This document shows, piece by piece, positions 1 through 8,557 of a stretch of 64,000 nt of DNA. Positions within the stretch are counted from its first letter, which is position 1; each line of letters begins with the position of its first letter. Origin of the DNA: Lachnoclostridium sp. An196 (lineage in GTDB: Bacteria; Bacillota; Clostridia; Lachnospirales; Lachnospiraceae); assembly GCF_002160135.1 (NCBI RefSeq), contig NZ_NFJZ01000004.1, forward strand, positions 62,001 through 126,000, in the 5' to 3' direction. The position numbers were made by a program, and so were the translations under genes. Under the pieces are notes generated by a model that ran no database searches, was not told the DNA's origin, and saw only the letters and a program-made list of their open reading frames with translations.

Positions 1-1
1 T

Positions 2-418
2 TTGGAGCAGACGGCCGGTCTATGGGCCAGCAGTTATCTGGTGCTGTACCATGGATTATCGGCCGATGCGGCGGCCGGTTTCGCCGGACTGTTTTTTGTC
101 GGAATCACGGTTGGCAGGGCCTTCAGCGGATTTTTGACATTGCGGCTTCATGATATTCAGATGATCGGTCTGGGATGCGCCCCTGTTTATCCGTCTATCA
201 TACATTCCACTCCGGAACATTTTGGTGTCGGAAAATCACAGGCTATGATCGGTGTTCAGATGGCTTCCGCTTATGTGGGGACCTGCCTGATGCCGCCGGT
301 ATTCGGCCTGATCGCCAATCACATCAGCGCCGCGCTTTTGCCGCTGTATTTACTGTTGATCCTGGCCCTTATGATATTTATGCATGAAAAAATGCTGAGA
401 AAGGTGTATGAAAGCTGA
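2..418 (+). CDS. MFS transporter, C-terminal part (5' end outside window)
   Basis: The C-terminal part of a Major Facilitator Superfamily permease; the reading frame is open to the window edge, so the true start lies upstream. Hydrophobic helices and the motif GLFFVGITVGRAFSGF resemble the second half of sugar-type MFS permeases. The stretch running from DIQMI straight into GLGCAPVYP looks too short: relatives as I remember them carry one or two more helices there, so the gene may have an in-frame internal deletion. The substrate cannot be told. It converges on argG across a terminator-like hairpin. Confidence 0.75.
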   Translation: MEQTAGLWASSYLVLYHGLSADAAAGFAGLFFVGITVGRAFSGFLTLRLHDIQMIGLGCAPVYPSIIHSTPEHFGVGKSQAMIGVQMASAYVGTCLMPPVFGLIANHISAALLPLYLLLILALMIFMHEKMLRKVYES

Positions 419-421
419 ACG

Positions 422-478
422 GAAACAGGACGGGTCATCTTGCCGACTGTTTAGTGAGACAGACCCATCCTGCTTTTA
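422..478. terminator. Bidirectional terminator-like hairpin
   Basis: CAGGACGGGTC (426-436) pairs with GACCCATCCTG (462-472) with one mismatch, and is followed by a short T run on the plus strand. It lies between the convergent MFS gene and argG. The loop is long (25 nt), so strength is uncertain. Confidence 0.5.
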
Positions 479-486
479 GATACTAT

Positions 487-1713
487 TTAATTCTGATTTT
501 TCTTGGCTTCCGCCAGCTTCATGGCGCGGACCTTCAGCGGAAGTCCGAACAGAGTGATGAAACCGCTGGCGTCGTGATGGTCGTACATATCTCCGGTGGT
601 GAAGGAGGCCAGGGATTCGTTATACAGGCTGTACGGGGAAGTGGTGCCGGCTTTGATGATGTTGCCCTTGTAGAGCTTGAATTTTACTTCGCCGGTCACA
701 TACTCCTGGGTGCTGGTCACGAATGCCTGTACGGCTTCGCGGAGCGGAGTGAACCATTTTCCTTCGTATACGATCTGGGCCATCTTATTGCCCATGTCTT
801 TTTTCGCTTCCATGGTAGCGCGGTCCAGGATCAGCTCTTCCAGCTGCTGATGCGCTTCCATCAGGATCGTTCCGCCCGGAGTCTCATATACGCCGCGGGA
901 TTTCATGCCTACCACGCGGTTTTCCACGATATCTACGATACCGATGCCGTGCTTGCCGCCCAGACGGTTCAGCTCGCGGATAATGTCGGCCACTTTCATC
1001 GATTTTCCGTTGATGGATGTGGGGACGCCTTTCTCAAAAGTCATGGTGACGTATTCCGCTTCATCCGGGGCTTTTTCCGGCGTTACGCCCAGCACCAGCA
1101 TGTGGTCGTAGTTAGGCTCATTGGCCGGATCCTCCAGTTCCAGACCTTCATGACTGATGTGCCATAAGTTGCGGTCGCGGCTGTAGCTGTGGCTGTGGTC
1201 AAACGGAAGGTCGATTCCGTGCTTTTTGCAGTACTCGATCTCGTCTTCTCTGGACTGCATGGTCCAGACGTCGGTCATTCTCCAGGGAGCGATGATCTTC
1301 AGGTCCGGGGCCAGCGCTTTGATGCTCAGCTCGAAACGGATCTGGTCGTTCCCTTTTCCGGTAGCGCCGTGACAGATGGCGGAAGCGCCTTCCTTGCGGG
1401 CGATCTCCACCAGCTTTTTGGCGATTGCCGGACGTGCCATGGAAGTTCCCAGCAGGTATTTGTTTTCATATACTGCGTTTGCCTGTACGCAGGGCATGAT
1501 ATAATTCTCAGCAAAATCGTCGGTGATGTCTTCGATGTATAATTTAGCCGCGCCGGACAATTTTGCTCTCTCGTCCAGTCCGTCCAACTCATTGCCCTGT
1601 CCGCAGTCTACACAGCAGCAGATCACTTCATAACCGAAGTTCTCTTTCAGCCAGGGGATGATGGCGGTGGTATCCAGTCCGCCGGAATAAGCAAGAACTA
1701 CTTTTTCTTTCAT
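487..1713 (-). CDS. argG: Argininosuccinate synthase
   Basis: Joins citrulline and aspartate with ATP to give argininosuccinate, the penultimate step of arginine synthesis, in the cytoplasm. The 408-residue length fits the family. The N-terminal ATP-pyrophosphatase loop AYSGGLDTT lies at residues 8-16, and the SYSRDRNLWHISHEG stretch typical of ArgG follows mid-protein. The ATG has a GAGGAG ribosome site upstream. The gene faces away from argC, sharing a 266-bp control region. argH and argF are not in the window. Confidence 0.97.
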   Translation of the reverse strand: MKEKVVLAYSGGLDTTAIIPWLKENFGYEVICCCVDCGQGNELDGLDERAKLSGAAKLYIEDITDDFAENYIMPCVQANAVYENKYLLGTSMARPAIAKKLVEIARKEGASAICHGATGKGNDQIRFELSIKALAPDLKIIAPWRMTDVWTMQSREDEIEYCKKHGIDLPFDHSHSYSRDRNLWHISHEGLELEDPANEPNYDHMLVLGVTPEKAPDEAEYVTMTFEKGVPTSINGKSMKVADIIRELNRLGGKHGIGIVDIVENRVVGMKSRGVYETPGGTILMEAHQQLEELILDRATMEAKKDMGNKMAQIVYEGKWFTPLREAVQAFVTSTQEYVTGEVKFKLYKGNIIKAGTTSPYSLYNESLASFTTGDMYDHHDASGFITLFGLPLKVRAMKLAEAKKNQN

Positions 1714-1763
1714 AAATCGATTCTCCTCTGTAATATTCTTTTATAATGGATTTGCTGCATACT

Positions 1764-1792
1764 ACTATACATCATGTGCAGATGGAATGCAA
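1764..1792 (-). promoter_or_regulatory. argG promoter (sigma-A type)
   Basis: On the minus strand TTGCAT (1792-1787) and TATAGT (1769-1764) are separated by exactly 17 bp, pointing into argG. An ArgR-box-like sequence abuts the -35. Confidence 0.65.
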
Positions 1793-1793
1793 G

Positions 1794-1868
1794 TGAAAAA
1801 ATATGCATTAAATGACTTTTTTATAAAAATATATTGCATAAATTCAATAATAAATGTATAATTATGCG
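1794..1868. promoter_or_regulatory. Candidate ArgR operator (three ARG-box-like sites)
   Basis: Three AT-rich imperfect palindromes resemble the ARG box consensus TGAATAAAAATTCA: TGAAAAAATATGCA (1794-1807), TGCATAAATTCA (1835-1846) and TGTATAATTATGC (1855-1867). The last two have centres 21 bp apart, the spacing usual for paired ARG boxes; the first touches the argG -35. ArgR control of both divergent units is inferred; no argR gene is in the window. Confidence 0.5.
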
Positions 1869-1908
1869 AGTGGAATGAGAAAACATGCAAAAAAACAGGG
1901 TGGAGGTA

Positions 1909-1937
1909 TTTACTTCGGCTTCTGTTTGTTATATGAT
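1909..1937 (+). promoter_or_regulatory. Candidate argC operon promoter
   Basis: TTTACT (1909-1914), a 17-bp spacer and TATGAT (1932-1937) lie about 40 bp upstream of the argC ATG, which itself follows an AAGAGGAAGAG ribosome site. Confidence 0.45.
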
Positions 1938-1979
1938 GGGAATTAGTTTTCAGTACAGATCAGAAAAGAGGAAGAGATT

Positions 1980-3020
1980 ATGATAAAAGTTGGAATCATC
2001 GGAGCCACCGGCTATGCCGGAGGGGAGCTGGTCCGCCTTCTGCTGGGGCATAAGGAGGCCGAGATTAAATGGTACGGTTCCAGAAGCTATGTGGACCAGA
2101 AGTACGCTAAAGTATATCAGAATATGTTCCAGCTGGTGGACGACCGGTGTCTGGACGACAATATGGAAGAGATGGCGAAGCAGGTGGATGTGATTTTCAC
2201 CGCCACGCCTCAGGGCCTGTGCGCGTCGCTGGTAAACGACGATATATTAAATAAGGTAAAGGTGATCGATCTGAGCGCGGATTTCCGCATCAAGGACGCG
2301 GCGGTTTACGAGGAGTGGTACGGGATCGAACACAAGGCAAAGCAGTATCTGGACGAAGCCGTATACGGGCTGTGCGAGATCAACCGGGAGGCGGTGAAAA
2401 AGGCGCGTCTGGTGGCGAATCCGGGATGTTATCCCACCTGCAGTATCCTGTCCATCTATCCGCTGCTGAAAGAAGGGCTGATCGATCCATCCACCGTGAT
2501 CATTGACGCCAAGTCCGGGACATCCGGCGCGGGCAGAGGGGCGAAGGTGGACAATCTGTTTTGTGAGGTCAATGAGAACATCAAGGCATATGGAGTGGCG
2601 ACCCACCGCCATACGCCGGAGATCGAGCAGGAGCTTTCCCTGGCAGCGGGCGAACCCATGACGATCAGCTTTACGCCGCATCTGGTGCCCATGCAGAGAG
2701 GAATTCTTGTGACCGCCTATGCTTCTTTGAAGAGAGAAGTGACCTGGGAAGAAGTGAAAGAGGTCTATGACCGATATTATGATAAGGAACGGTTTGTCCG
2801 CGTGCTGGAGCAGGATGTGTGCCCCCAGACCCGGTGGGTGGAAGGCAGCAATTATGTGGACGTGGGATTCAAGATCGATCCCAGGACAAAACGCATCATC
2901 ATGATGGGCGCTATGGACAATCTGGTAAAAGGCGCGGCCGGACAGGCTGTGCAGAATATGAACCTGGTATTCGGACTGGACGAGGCGGAGGGACTCAGGA
3001 TGGCTCCGCTGTTCCCGTAA
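1980..3020 (+). CDS. argC: N-acetyl-gamma-glutamyl-phosphate reductase
   Basis: Reduces N-acetylglutamyl phosphate to the semialdehyde with NADPH, third step of the acetylated ornithine route. The N-terminal dinucleotide motif GATGYAGGEL is at residues 8-17, and the catalytic cysteine lies in ANPGCYPT at about residue 150, followed by the SGTSGAGRG loop. Length 346 residues is normal for the type 1 family. It is the first gene of argC-GNAT-argJ-argB-argD, transcribed away from argG. Confidence 0.97.
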   Translation: MIKVGIIGATGYAGGELVRLLLGHKEAEIKWYGSRSYVDQKYAKVYQNMFQLVDDRCLDDNMEEMAKQVDVIFTATPQGLCASLVNDDILNKVKVIDLSADFRIKDAAVYEEWYGIEHKAKQYLDEAVYGLCEINREAVKKARLVANPGCYPTCSILSIYPLLKEGLIDPSTVIIDAKSGTSGAGRGAKVDNLFCEVNENIKAYGVATHRHTPEIEQELSLAAGEPMTISFTPHLVPMQRGILVTAYASLKREVTWEEVKEVYDRYYDKERFVRVLEQDVCPQTRWVEGSNYVDVGFKIDPRTKRIIMMGAMDNLVKGAAGQAVQNMNLVFGLDEAEGLRMAPLFP

Positions 3021-3045
3021 ACAGGCAGGGAAGGACAGAGAAACG

Positions 3046-3504
3046 ATGGATATAGATATACGGGTCATGACGATCGAGGATTACGACAAGGTATACGCGC
3101 TGTGGAAGACGATCGGAGGATTTGGCCTGCGCAGCATGGACGATTCCAGAGAGGGTATCGCCCGGTTCCTGAAGAGAAATCCCACCACCAGCATGACCGC
3201 ATGGGATGGGGATAAGCTGATCGGAGCGATTCTCTGCGGACACGACGGAAGAAGAGGATGTCTCTACCATGTATGCGTGCGGAAAGGATACCGCAGACAT
3301 GGAGTGGGAAAGGCCATGGTGGTGGCCTGTATGAAAGCGCTGCAGGAGGAGCAGATCACCAATGTCAGCCTGATCGCGTTTACGAGGAACGATATTGGAA
3401 ATGCGTTCTGGAACCGGATCGGATGGACGGAACGAAAAGATCTGAACTATTATGATTTTATATTAAATAAAGAAAATATCACGGCATTTATCGAGGAGGA
3501 ATAG
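3046..3504 (+). CDS. GNAT family N-acetyltransferase inside the arginine operon
   Basis: A 152-residue acetyltransferase of the GNAT fold. The acetyl-CoA loop is visible as CVRKGYRRHGVGKAM at about residues 77-91, with a C-terminal FWNRIGW segment typical of motif B. It sits between argC (25-bp gap) and argJ (2-bp gap), so it is almost surely co-transcribed. The position suggests a link to arginine metabolism, for example an accessory N-acetylglutamate synthase or an amino-acid acetylase, but ArgJ should already supply acetylglutamate. The substrate is unknown; only the fold call is firm. Confidence 0.85.
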   Translation: MDIDIRVMTIEDYDKVYALWKTIGGFGLRSMDDSREGIARFLKRNPTTSMTAWDGDKLIGAILCGHDGRRGCLYHVCVRKGYRRHGVGKAMVVACMKALQEEQITNVSLIAFTRNDIGNAFWNRIGWTERKDLNYYDFILNKENITAFIEEE

Positions 3505-3506
3505 AT

Positions 3507-4730
3507 ATGGAGATCATCGCCGGAGGCGTGACGGCTGCCAGAGGATTTGAGGCGGCGGCTGCGGAAGCGCAGATCAAGTATAAGGACAGAAAGGATATGG
3601 CGCTGGTGTACAGCCAGGCTCCCTGCGTCACTGCGGGAACATTTACGACGAATGTGGTAAAAGCCGCGCCGGTAAAGTGGGACCAGGAGGTCGTTTACGG
3701 CGGAGAGGAAGCCAGAGCGGTGGTGATCAATTCCGGTATCGCCAACGCCTGTACGGGAGCGGAAGGATACGGTTACTGCAAAGAGACGGCTGCCGCCGCG
3801 GCGAAGGCCCTTCATATCCCGGAGGGTTCCGTGCTGGTGGCATCCACAGGGGTGATCGGCATGCAGCTTCCGATAGACCGCATCGCGAAGGGCGTCGGCC
3901 TTCTGGCAGAGAGCAAAGCCTCCACAGAGGAAGCGGGTCTGGAAGCGGCGAAAGCGATCATGACTACGGACACGAAGCCCAAGTATGCGGCGGTCCGGAT
4001 CCGGATCGGAGATAAGGATGTGACGGTGGGAGGCATGTGCAAGGGCTCCGGCATGATTCACCCCAATATGTGCACGATGCTTTCTTTTGTGACGACAGAC
4101 GCGGCGATCACGAAAGAACTGCTTCAGAAGGCGCTGAGCGAGGATGTGCAGGACACCTACAATATGATCTCGGTGGACGGAGATACTTCCACCAATGACA
4201 CGGTGCTGCTGCTGGCCAACGGCATGGCGGAAAATCCGGTTATTGACCGGGAGGACGAGAATTATCAGGCGTTCAAAGAAGCGCTTCATTACGTGAATAC
4301 AGAACTGGCGAAGAAGATCGCCGGGGACGGAGAGGGAGCGACCTGCCTGTTTGAGGTGAAGGTAATCGGAGCAGCCAGCAAGGCGGACGCCGTGACTCTG
4401 AGCAAGTCCGTGGTCACTTCCAGCCTGACGAAAGCGGCGATCTACGGACATGACGCCAACTGGGGCCGGATCCTGTGCGCGCTGGGATACGCGGGCGTGC
4501 AGTTCGATCCGGAGAAAGTGGATCTGTATTTTGAGAGCGCGGCAGGAAAGCTGAAGATCATCGAAAACGGCGTATCCACAGGATACAGTGAAGAAGAAGC
4601 GACAAAGATCCTCTCCGAGGACCATGTGACAGCCATCGCGGATATGAAAATGGGGATCTGCAGCGCTACGGCATGGGGCTGCGACCTGACCCATGAATAC
4701 GTCAACATTAACGCAGATTACAGGAGCTGA
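3507..4730 (+). CDS. argJ: Ornithine acetyltransferase / N-acetylglutamate synthase
   Basis: Transfers acetyl from N-acetylornithine to glutamate, recycling the acetyl group, and in bifunctional forms also makes acetylglutamate from acetyl-CoA. The self-cleavage nucleophile is Thr190 in the motif [10 protein letters not shown], which would split the 407-residue chain into alpha and beta subunits. The C-terminal [10 protein letters not shown] motif is also present. The ribosome site GAGGAGG overlaps the end of the preceding GNAT gene, consistent with an operon. Whether this form is bifunctional cannot be settled from sequence. Confidence 0.96.
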   Translation: MEIIAGGVTAARGFEAAAAEAQIKYKDRKDMALVYSQAPCVTAGTFTTNVVKAAPVKWDQEVVYGGEEARAVVINSGIANACTGAEGYGYCKETAAAAAKALHIPEGSVLVASTGVIGMQLPIDRIAKGVGLLAESKASTEEAGLEAAKAIMTTDTKPKYAAVRIRIGDKDVTVGGMCKGSGMIHPNMCTMLSFVTTDAAITKELLQKALSEDVQDTYNMISVDGDTSTNDTVLLLANGMAENPVIDREDENYQAFKEALHYVNTELAKKIAGDGEGATCLFEVKVIGAASKADAVTLSKSVVTSSLTKAAIYGHDANWGRILCALGYAGVQFDPEKVDLYFESAAGKLKIIENGVSTGYSEEEATKILSEDHVTAIADMKMGICSATAWGCDLTHEYVNINADYRS

Positions 4731-4744
4731 AGGAGCATGACGAA

Positions 4745-5641
4745 ATGAGAGAAGAGATGGAGACTTATCTGGAGAAGGCCGCCGTACTGGTGGAGGCCCT
4801 TCCTTATATACAGAGATTCAACCGCAAGATCATTGTGGTGAAATACGGCGGAAGCGCCATGGTGGACGAAGAACTGAAAAAGAGCGTGATCAGCGACGTG
4901 ACCCTGCTGAAACTGGTAGGATTCAAGCCGATCATCGTACACGGCGGAGGAAAAGAGATCAGCAAGTGGGTGAGCAAGGTCGGAAAAGAAGCGGAATTCG
5001 TAAACGGGCTGAGAGTGACCGACGCAGAGACCATGGAGATCGCGGAGATGGTCCTGAACCGGGTGAATAAAAGCCTGGTGTCCATGGTACAGCAGCTGGG
5101 AGTAAAAGCCGTAGGCGTCAGCGGGAAGGACGGCGGTCTTCTGAAGGTGGAGAAGAAATACGCCGACGGGCATGATATCGGCTATGTGGGAGAGATCACG
5201 GAAGTGGATCCCAAGATTCTCTACGACCTGCTGGAAAAGGACTTTCTCCCGATCGTCTGCCCGGTGGGGATGGACGGCAATTTCGACACTTACAATATCA
5301 ACGCGGACGACGCGGCATGCGCCATCGCCAAGGCCCTGAAAGCGGAGAAGCTGGCGTTCCTGACAGATATCGAAGGGGTTTACCGGGATTTCGACGACAA
5401 GGATTCTCTGATCTCGGAGATCCATGTGGGAGAGGCCAAAGAACTGATCCGGAGCGGTACCATCGGCGGCGGAATGCTGCCGAAACTTTCCAACTGCATC
5501 GACGCGATCGAGGCAGGCGTTTCAAGAGTGCATATTATGGACGGAAGGATCCGCCACAGTCTTCTGCTGGAGATCTTCTCCAACAAGGGCGTAGGCACGG
5601 CGATCCTTGGAGATTCGGAGGAAAAGTATTATCATGAGTAA
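4745..5641 (+). CDS. argB: Acetylglutamate kinase
   Basis: Phosphorylates N-acetylglutamate, the second step of the pathway and the usual point of arginine feedback. Amino-acid kinase motifs are present: VVKYGGSAM near residue 32, HGGGKEIS near 62 and GGGMLPKL toward the C-terminus. At 298 residues it is of normal length. An N-terminal helix precedes the kinase fold, as in arginine-sensitive hexameric enzymes, but sensitivity is only inferred. It begins 14 bp after argJ and overlaps argD by 8 bp. Confidence 0.96.
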   Translation: MREEMETYLEKAAVLVEALPYIQRFNRKIIVVKYGGSAMVDEELKKSVISDVTLLKLVGFKPIIVHGGGKEISKWVSKVGKEAEFVNGLRVTDAETMEIAEMVLNRVNKSLVSMVQQLGVKAVGVSGKDGGLLKVEKKYADGHDIGYVGEITEVDPKILYDLLEKDFLPIVCPVGMDGNFDTYNINADDAACAIAKALKAEKLAFLTDIEGVYRDFDDKDSLISEIHVGEAKELIRSGTIGGGMLPKLSNCIDAIEAGVSRVHIMDGRIRHSLLLEIFSNKGVGTAILGDSEEKYYHE

Positions 5642-6824
5642 GGAAAAGGAATATATCGAGAAAGCGGAAGAAAATATTCTGCACACCTACAACCGGTATC
5701 AGATTGTCCTGGATCATGGGAAAGGCGTGCGGCTTTATGATGTGGAAGGAAAAGAGTATCTGGATTTCGCCGCAGGCATTGGGGTACAGTCTCTGGGATA
5801 CGGTAATCCGGAATATACGGAAGCGCTGAAGACCCAGGCGGATAAGCTGACCCATATTTCAAACCTGTATTATTCTGTTCCCATGATGGAAGCAGCGGAA
5901 AAGGCGCGCAGAGCCAGCGGTCTGGAAAAGGTGTTTTTTACCAACAGCGGTACGGAGGCCATCGAAGGGGCGCTGAAGGTGGCAAGAAAATATTCTTATA
6001 CGAAGTACGGGCCGGAAAGGTATGAGATCATCGCCATGAACCATTCTTTCCACGGACGGAGTATGGGAGCGCTGTCCGTTACCGGGAAGGAAGCTTACCG
6101 GACGCCCTTTGAACCGCTGGTAGGCGGCGTGCGTTTCGCGGACTACAATGATCTGGAGAGCGTGAAAGCGCAGATCACCGATAAAACCTGCGCGATTATT
6201 CTGGAAACCATACAGGGCGAGGGCGGCATCTATGTGGCTTCGGAAGAATTCCTGCGCGGCGTCAGGGCGATCTGCGATGAACATGATCTTCTGCTGATCC
6301 TGGATGAGATCCAGTGCGGTATGGGCCGTACGGGCTACATGTTCGCATGGCAGGAATACGGTGTGGAACCGGATGTGATGACTGTGGCGAAGGCCCTTGG
6401 ATGCGGCGTCCCGGTGGGAGCGTTCGCGGTTGGAAAGAAAGCCGCGGAAACGTCGCTGGTTCCGGGGGACCACGGCACCACCTACGGAGGGAATCCCCTG
6501 GTATGCGCGGCGGTGAGCAAGGTGCTGGACATCTATGAGAAAGAGCATATTACGGAACACGTACAGAAGGTGGGGGCATACCTTACCCGGAAACTGGATG
6601 ATCTGGTGGATAAGTACGATTTTCTTGCGGAGCGTCGTGGAAAAGGCATGATCCAGGGACTGGAAGTAACCGGCAGACCTGTGGGCGAGATCGTAAACCG
6701 TGCTCTGGAGCAGGGGCTGATTATCATCACAGCAGGGACGAATGTGCTGCGTTTTCTGCCGCCGCTGGTGATCACGGAAGCGGACGTGGATGAAATGGCG
6801 GAAAAACTGGAACGGTCTTTCTGA
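5634..6824 (+). CDS. argD: Acetylornithine aminotransferase
   Basis: A PLP-dependent class III transaminase that makes N-acetylornithine from the semialdehyde and glutamate. The cofactor lysine is Lys253 in [12 protein letters not shown], with [12 protein letters not shown] and [12 protein letters not shown] also present. I chose the ATG at 5634 because GGAGGA lies 11 bp before it; an in-frame ATG at 5607 would extend it further into argB. The chosen start still overlaps argB by 8 bp, suggesting translational coupling. It is the last arginine gene of the cluster; argF is absent. Confidence 0.95.
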   Translation: MSKEKEYIEKAEENILHTYNRYQIVLDHGKGVRLYDVEGKEYLDFAAGIGVQSLGYGNPEYTEALKTQADKLTHISNLYYSVPMMEAAEKARRASGLEKVFFTNSGTEAIEGALKVARKYSYTKYGPERYEIIAMNHSFHGRSMGALSVTGKEAYRTPFEPLVGGVRFADYNDLESVKAQITDKTCAIILETIQGEGGIYVASEEFLRGVRAICDEHDLLLILDEIQCGMGRTGYMFAWQEYGVEPDVMTVAKALGCGVPVGAFAVGKKAAETSLVPGDHGTTYGGNPLVCAAVSKVLDIYEKEHITEHVQKVGAYLTRKLDDLVDKYDFLAERRGKGMIQGLEVTGRPVGEIVNRALEQGLIIITAGTNVLRFLPPLVITEADVDEMAEKLERSF

Positions 6825-6883
6825 CCGTGTGTATAAGAATCCGATCGTGGGGAGAAAATGTTCGTAAAAAGGAGGTTCTCTCT

Positions 6884-7318
6884 ATGATCGGATTTTTTAT
6901 CGCTTTACTTTCGGGGGCGCTGATGAGCCTGCAGGGAGTATTCAATACGGAGGTGACGAAACAGAGCAGCGTATGGGTGTCCGCCACATGGGTGCAGTTC
7001 AGCGCGCTTCTGGCGTGTCTGGCGATCTGGGCAATGTTTGACCGGGAAAGTCTGATGGCCATCGCTAAAGTGACGCCGAAATATATGCTTCTGGGAGGTG
7101 TCTTCGGAGCTTTTATCACATATACGGTGATCCAGAGTATGTCTGCCCTGGGACCGGCCAGGGCGACCATGCTGATTGTGATCGCCCAGCTTACGGTTTC
7201 CTGGGCGGTAGAGCTTCTGGGTCTGTTCGGCCTGGATAAGGGAATGTTTTCCTGGCGGAAACTGATCGGGCTTCTGGTGGCAGTGGGCGGCGTTATATTA
7301 TTTGAATGGGAAACCTAA
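6884..7318 (+). CDS. Small DMT-type (DUF606/YdcZ-like) membrane transporter
   Basis: A 144-residue, highly hydrophobic protein with about five membrane helices, resembling half-size drug/metabolite transporters of the YdcZ (DUF606) group, which work as dimers or paired proteins. Recognisable are the SGALMSLQGVFNTEV start and GARATM-like helix junctions (here LGPARATMLI). The ATG at 6884 has a textbook AAGGAGG site; an upstream in-frame start at 6827 has none. It follows argD by 59 bp and may be co-transcribed. Substrate unknown. Confidence 0.75.
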   Translation: MIGFFIALLSGALMSLQGVFNTEVTKQSSVWVSATWVQFSALLACLAIWAMFDRESLMAIAKVTPKYMLLGGVFGAFITYTVIQSMSALGPARATMLIVIAQLTVSWAVELLGLFGLDKGMFSWRKLIGLLVAVGGVILFEWET

Positions 7319-7326
7319 GATAGCCC

Positions 7327-7355
7327 TTGTGTTTCCTGTCCAACTCCGTTACAAT
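7327..7355 (+). promoter_or_regulatory. Promoter of the comEA-comEC operon
   Basis: TTGTGT (7327-7332), a 17-bp spacer and TACAAT (7350-7355) lie about 43 bp before the ComEA-like start codon. Confidence 0.6.
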
Positions 7356-7397
7356 AAAAACTGGACACAGAAAGCTTTTCTTCGAAAGGAGAAAGGC

Positions 7398-7859
7398 ATG
7401 AAAATAAAGTTTGGGAAAAATGTATTCTTTGGTATACTGACAGGCGCCGTGTGCGCGGCTCTTGCCGGATGCGGGATGTCTTTCTGCGGATTTTCTCTGC
7501 AGGATAAAGACGAGATGGTTTTTGCCTGTGAGGAATACGACAGTACACGGCCGGAGTTATCGGACGGTGATGCAGATGGAACCTTATCATCTCAGGAGCA
7601 GGATGAAGGGAATCTGTCTGGCGCAGGCACGGATACGCAGCCGGAAAAAGAAAGCCGGGCGGAGGAGCTGATAGATATTAATGCCGCCGGAGCGGAGGAG
7701 CTGATGACGCTGAACGGGATCGGAGAGACGCGGGCTGCTGCGATCATTGAATTCCGGGAACAGAACGGGCCTTTTGTCAGCATCGAGGAGATCATGTTGA
7801 TCCCCGGTATCAAAGAAGGCATTTTTTCAAAGATACAGGATCAGATCGTAGTTCGTTGA
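7398..7859 (+). CDS. ComEA-like helix-hairpin-helix lipoprotein
   Basis: A 153-residue exported protein. The N-terminus has a signal peptide ending in a lipobox (LAGC, Cys at about residue 24), so it is likely lipid-anchored outside the membrane. An acidic, low-complexity linker follows, then a C-terminal double helix-hairpin-helix of the ComEA type (INAAGAEELMTLNGIGETRA, about residues 94-113), the fold that binds DNA at the surface in competence. Classical ComEA has a membrane helix rather than a lipobox. The ATG at 7398 has AAAGGAGAAAG upstream. It opens an operon ending in comEC. Confidence 0.82.
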   Translation: MKIKFGKNVFFGILTGAVCAALAGCGMSFCGFSLQDKDEMVFACEEYDSTRPELSDGDADGTLSSQEQDEGNLSGAGTDTQPEKESRAEELIDINAAGAEELMTLNGIGETRAAAIIEFREQNGPFVSIEEIMLIPGIKEGIFSKIQDQIVVR

Positions 7860-7867
7860 GGTGAAAG

Positions 7868-8557
7868 ATGGCACAGAAAGTATTGGTAGTGGATGATGAA
7901 AAATTAATTGTAAAAGGTATCCGGTTCAGCCTGGAGCAGGACGGGATGGAAGTAGACTGCGCATATGACGGGGAAGAGGCTCTGGAAATGGTGCGCGCAA
8001 AGGAGTATGACATTATTCTGCTGGATGTGATGCTTCCCAAGCTGACCGGTTTTGAGGTATGCCAGCAGATCAGGGAGTTCTCTAACGTTCCGGTGGTGAT
8101 GCTGACGGCAAAAGGGGACGATATGGACAAGATATTAGGACTGGAGTACGGAGCGGATGATTATATTACAAAGCCGTTCAATATTCTGGAAGTGAAAGCC
8201 AGGATCAAGGCCATTATCCGCCGTACAAAGAAAAAAGCGCCGGAGAAGGAGGCAAACCGGGTGATAGAAAAAGGCGACCTGCATATGGACTGTGACAGCC
8301 GCCGTCTGACCATCGGAGGAAAGGAGATCAATCTGACTGCGAAGGAGTTTGATCTGCTGGAACTGATGGCTCTGAATCCGAACAAAGTCTACAGCCGGGA
8401 TCATCTGCTCAACGCGGTATGGGGCTATGATTATCCGGGAGACGTGCGGACAGTGGACGTCCATATCCGGCGTCTGCGCGAGAAGATCGAGCAGAATCCC
8501 AGCGAACCCAAATATGTACATACGAAGTGGGGAGTAGGGTATTATTTCAATGCTTAA
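7868..8557 (+). CDS. OmpR/PhoB-family response regulator
   Basis: A 229-residue two-component regulator. The receiver domain (about 1-120) has the acidic pair VDDE, phospho-acceptor Asp53 in LLDVMLP and Lys in ITKPFN. A winged-helix DNA-binding domain (about 130-229) with VRTVDVHIRRLREKIE follows. It starts 8 bp after the ComEA-like gene and overlaps its kinase by 8 bp. Targets are unknown; its place between comEA- and comEC-like genes suggests a link to envelope state or DNA uptake, but that is inference. Confidence 0.93.
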   Translation: MAQKVLVVDDEKLIVKGIRFSLEQDGMEVDCAYDGEEALEMVRAKEYDIILLDVMLPKLTGFEVCQQIREFSNVPVVMLTAKGDDMDKILGLEYGADDYITKPFNILEVKARIKAIIRRTKKKAPEKEANRVIEKGDLHMDCDSRRLTIGGKEINLTAKEFDLLELMALNPNKVYSRDHLLNAVWGYDYPGDVRTVDVHIRRLREKIEQNPSEPKYVHTKWGVGYYFNA

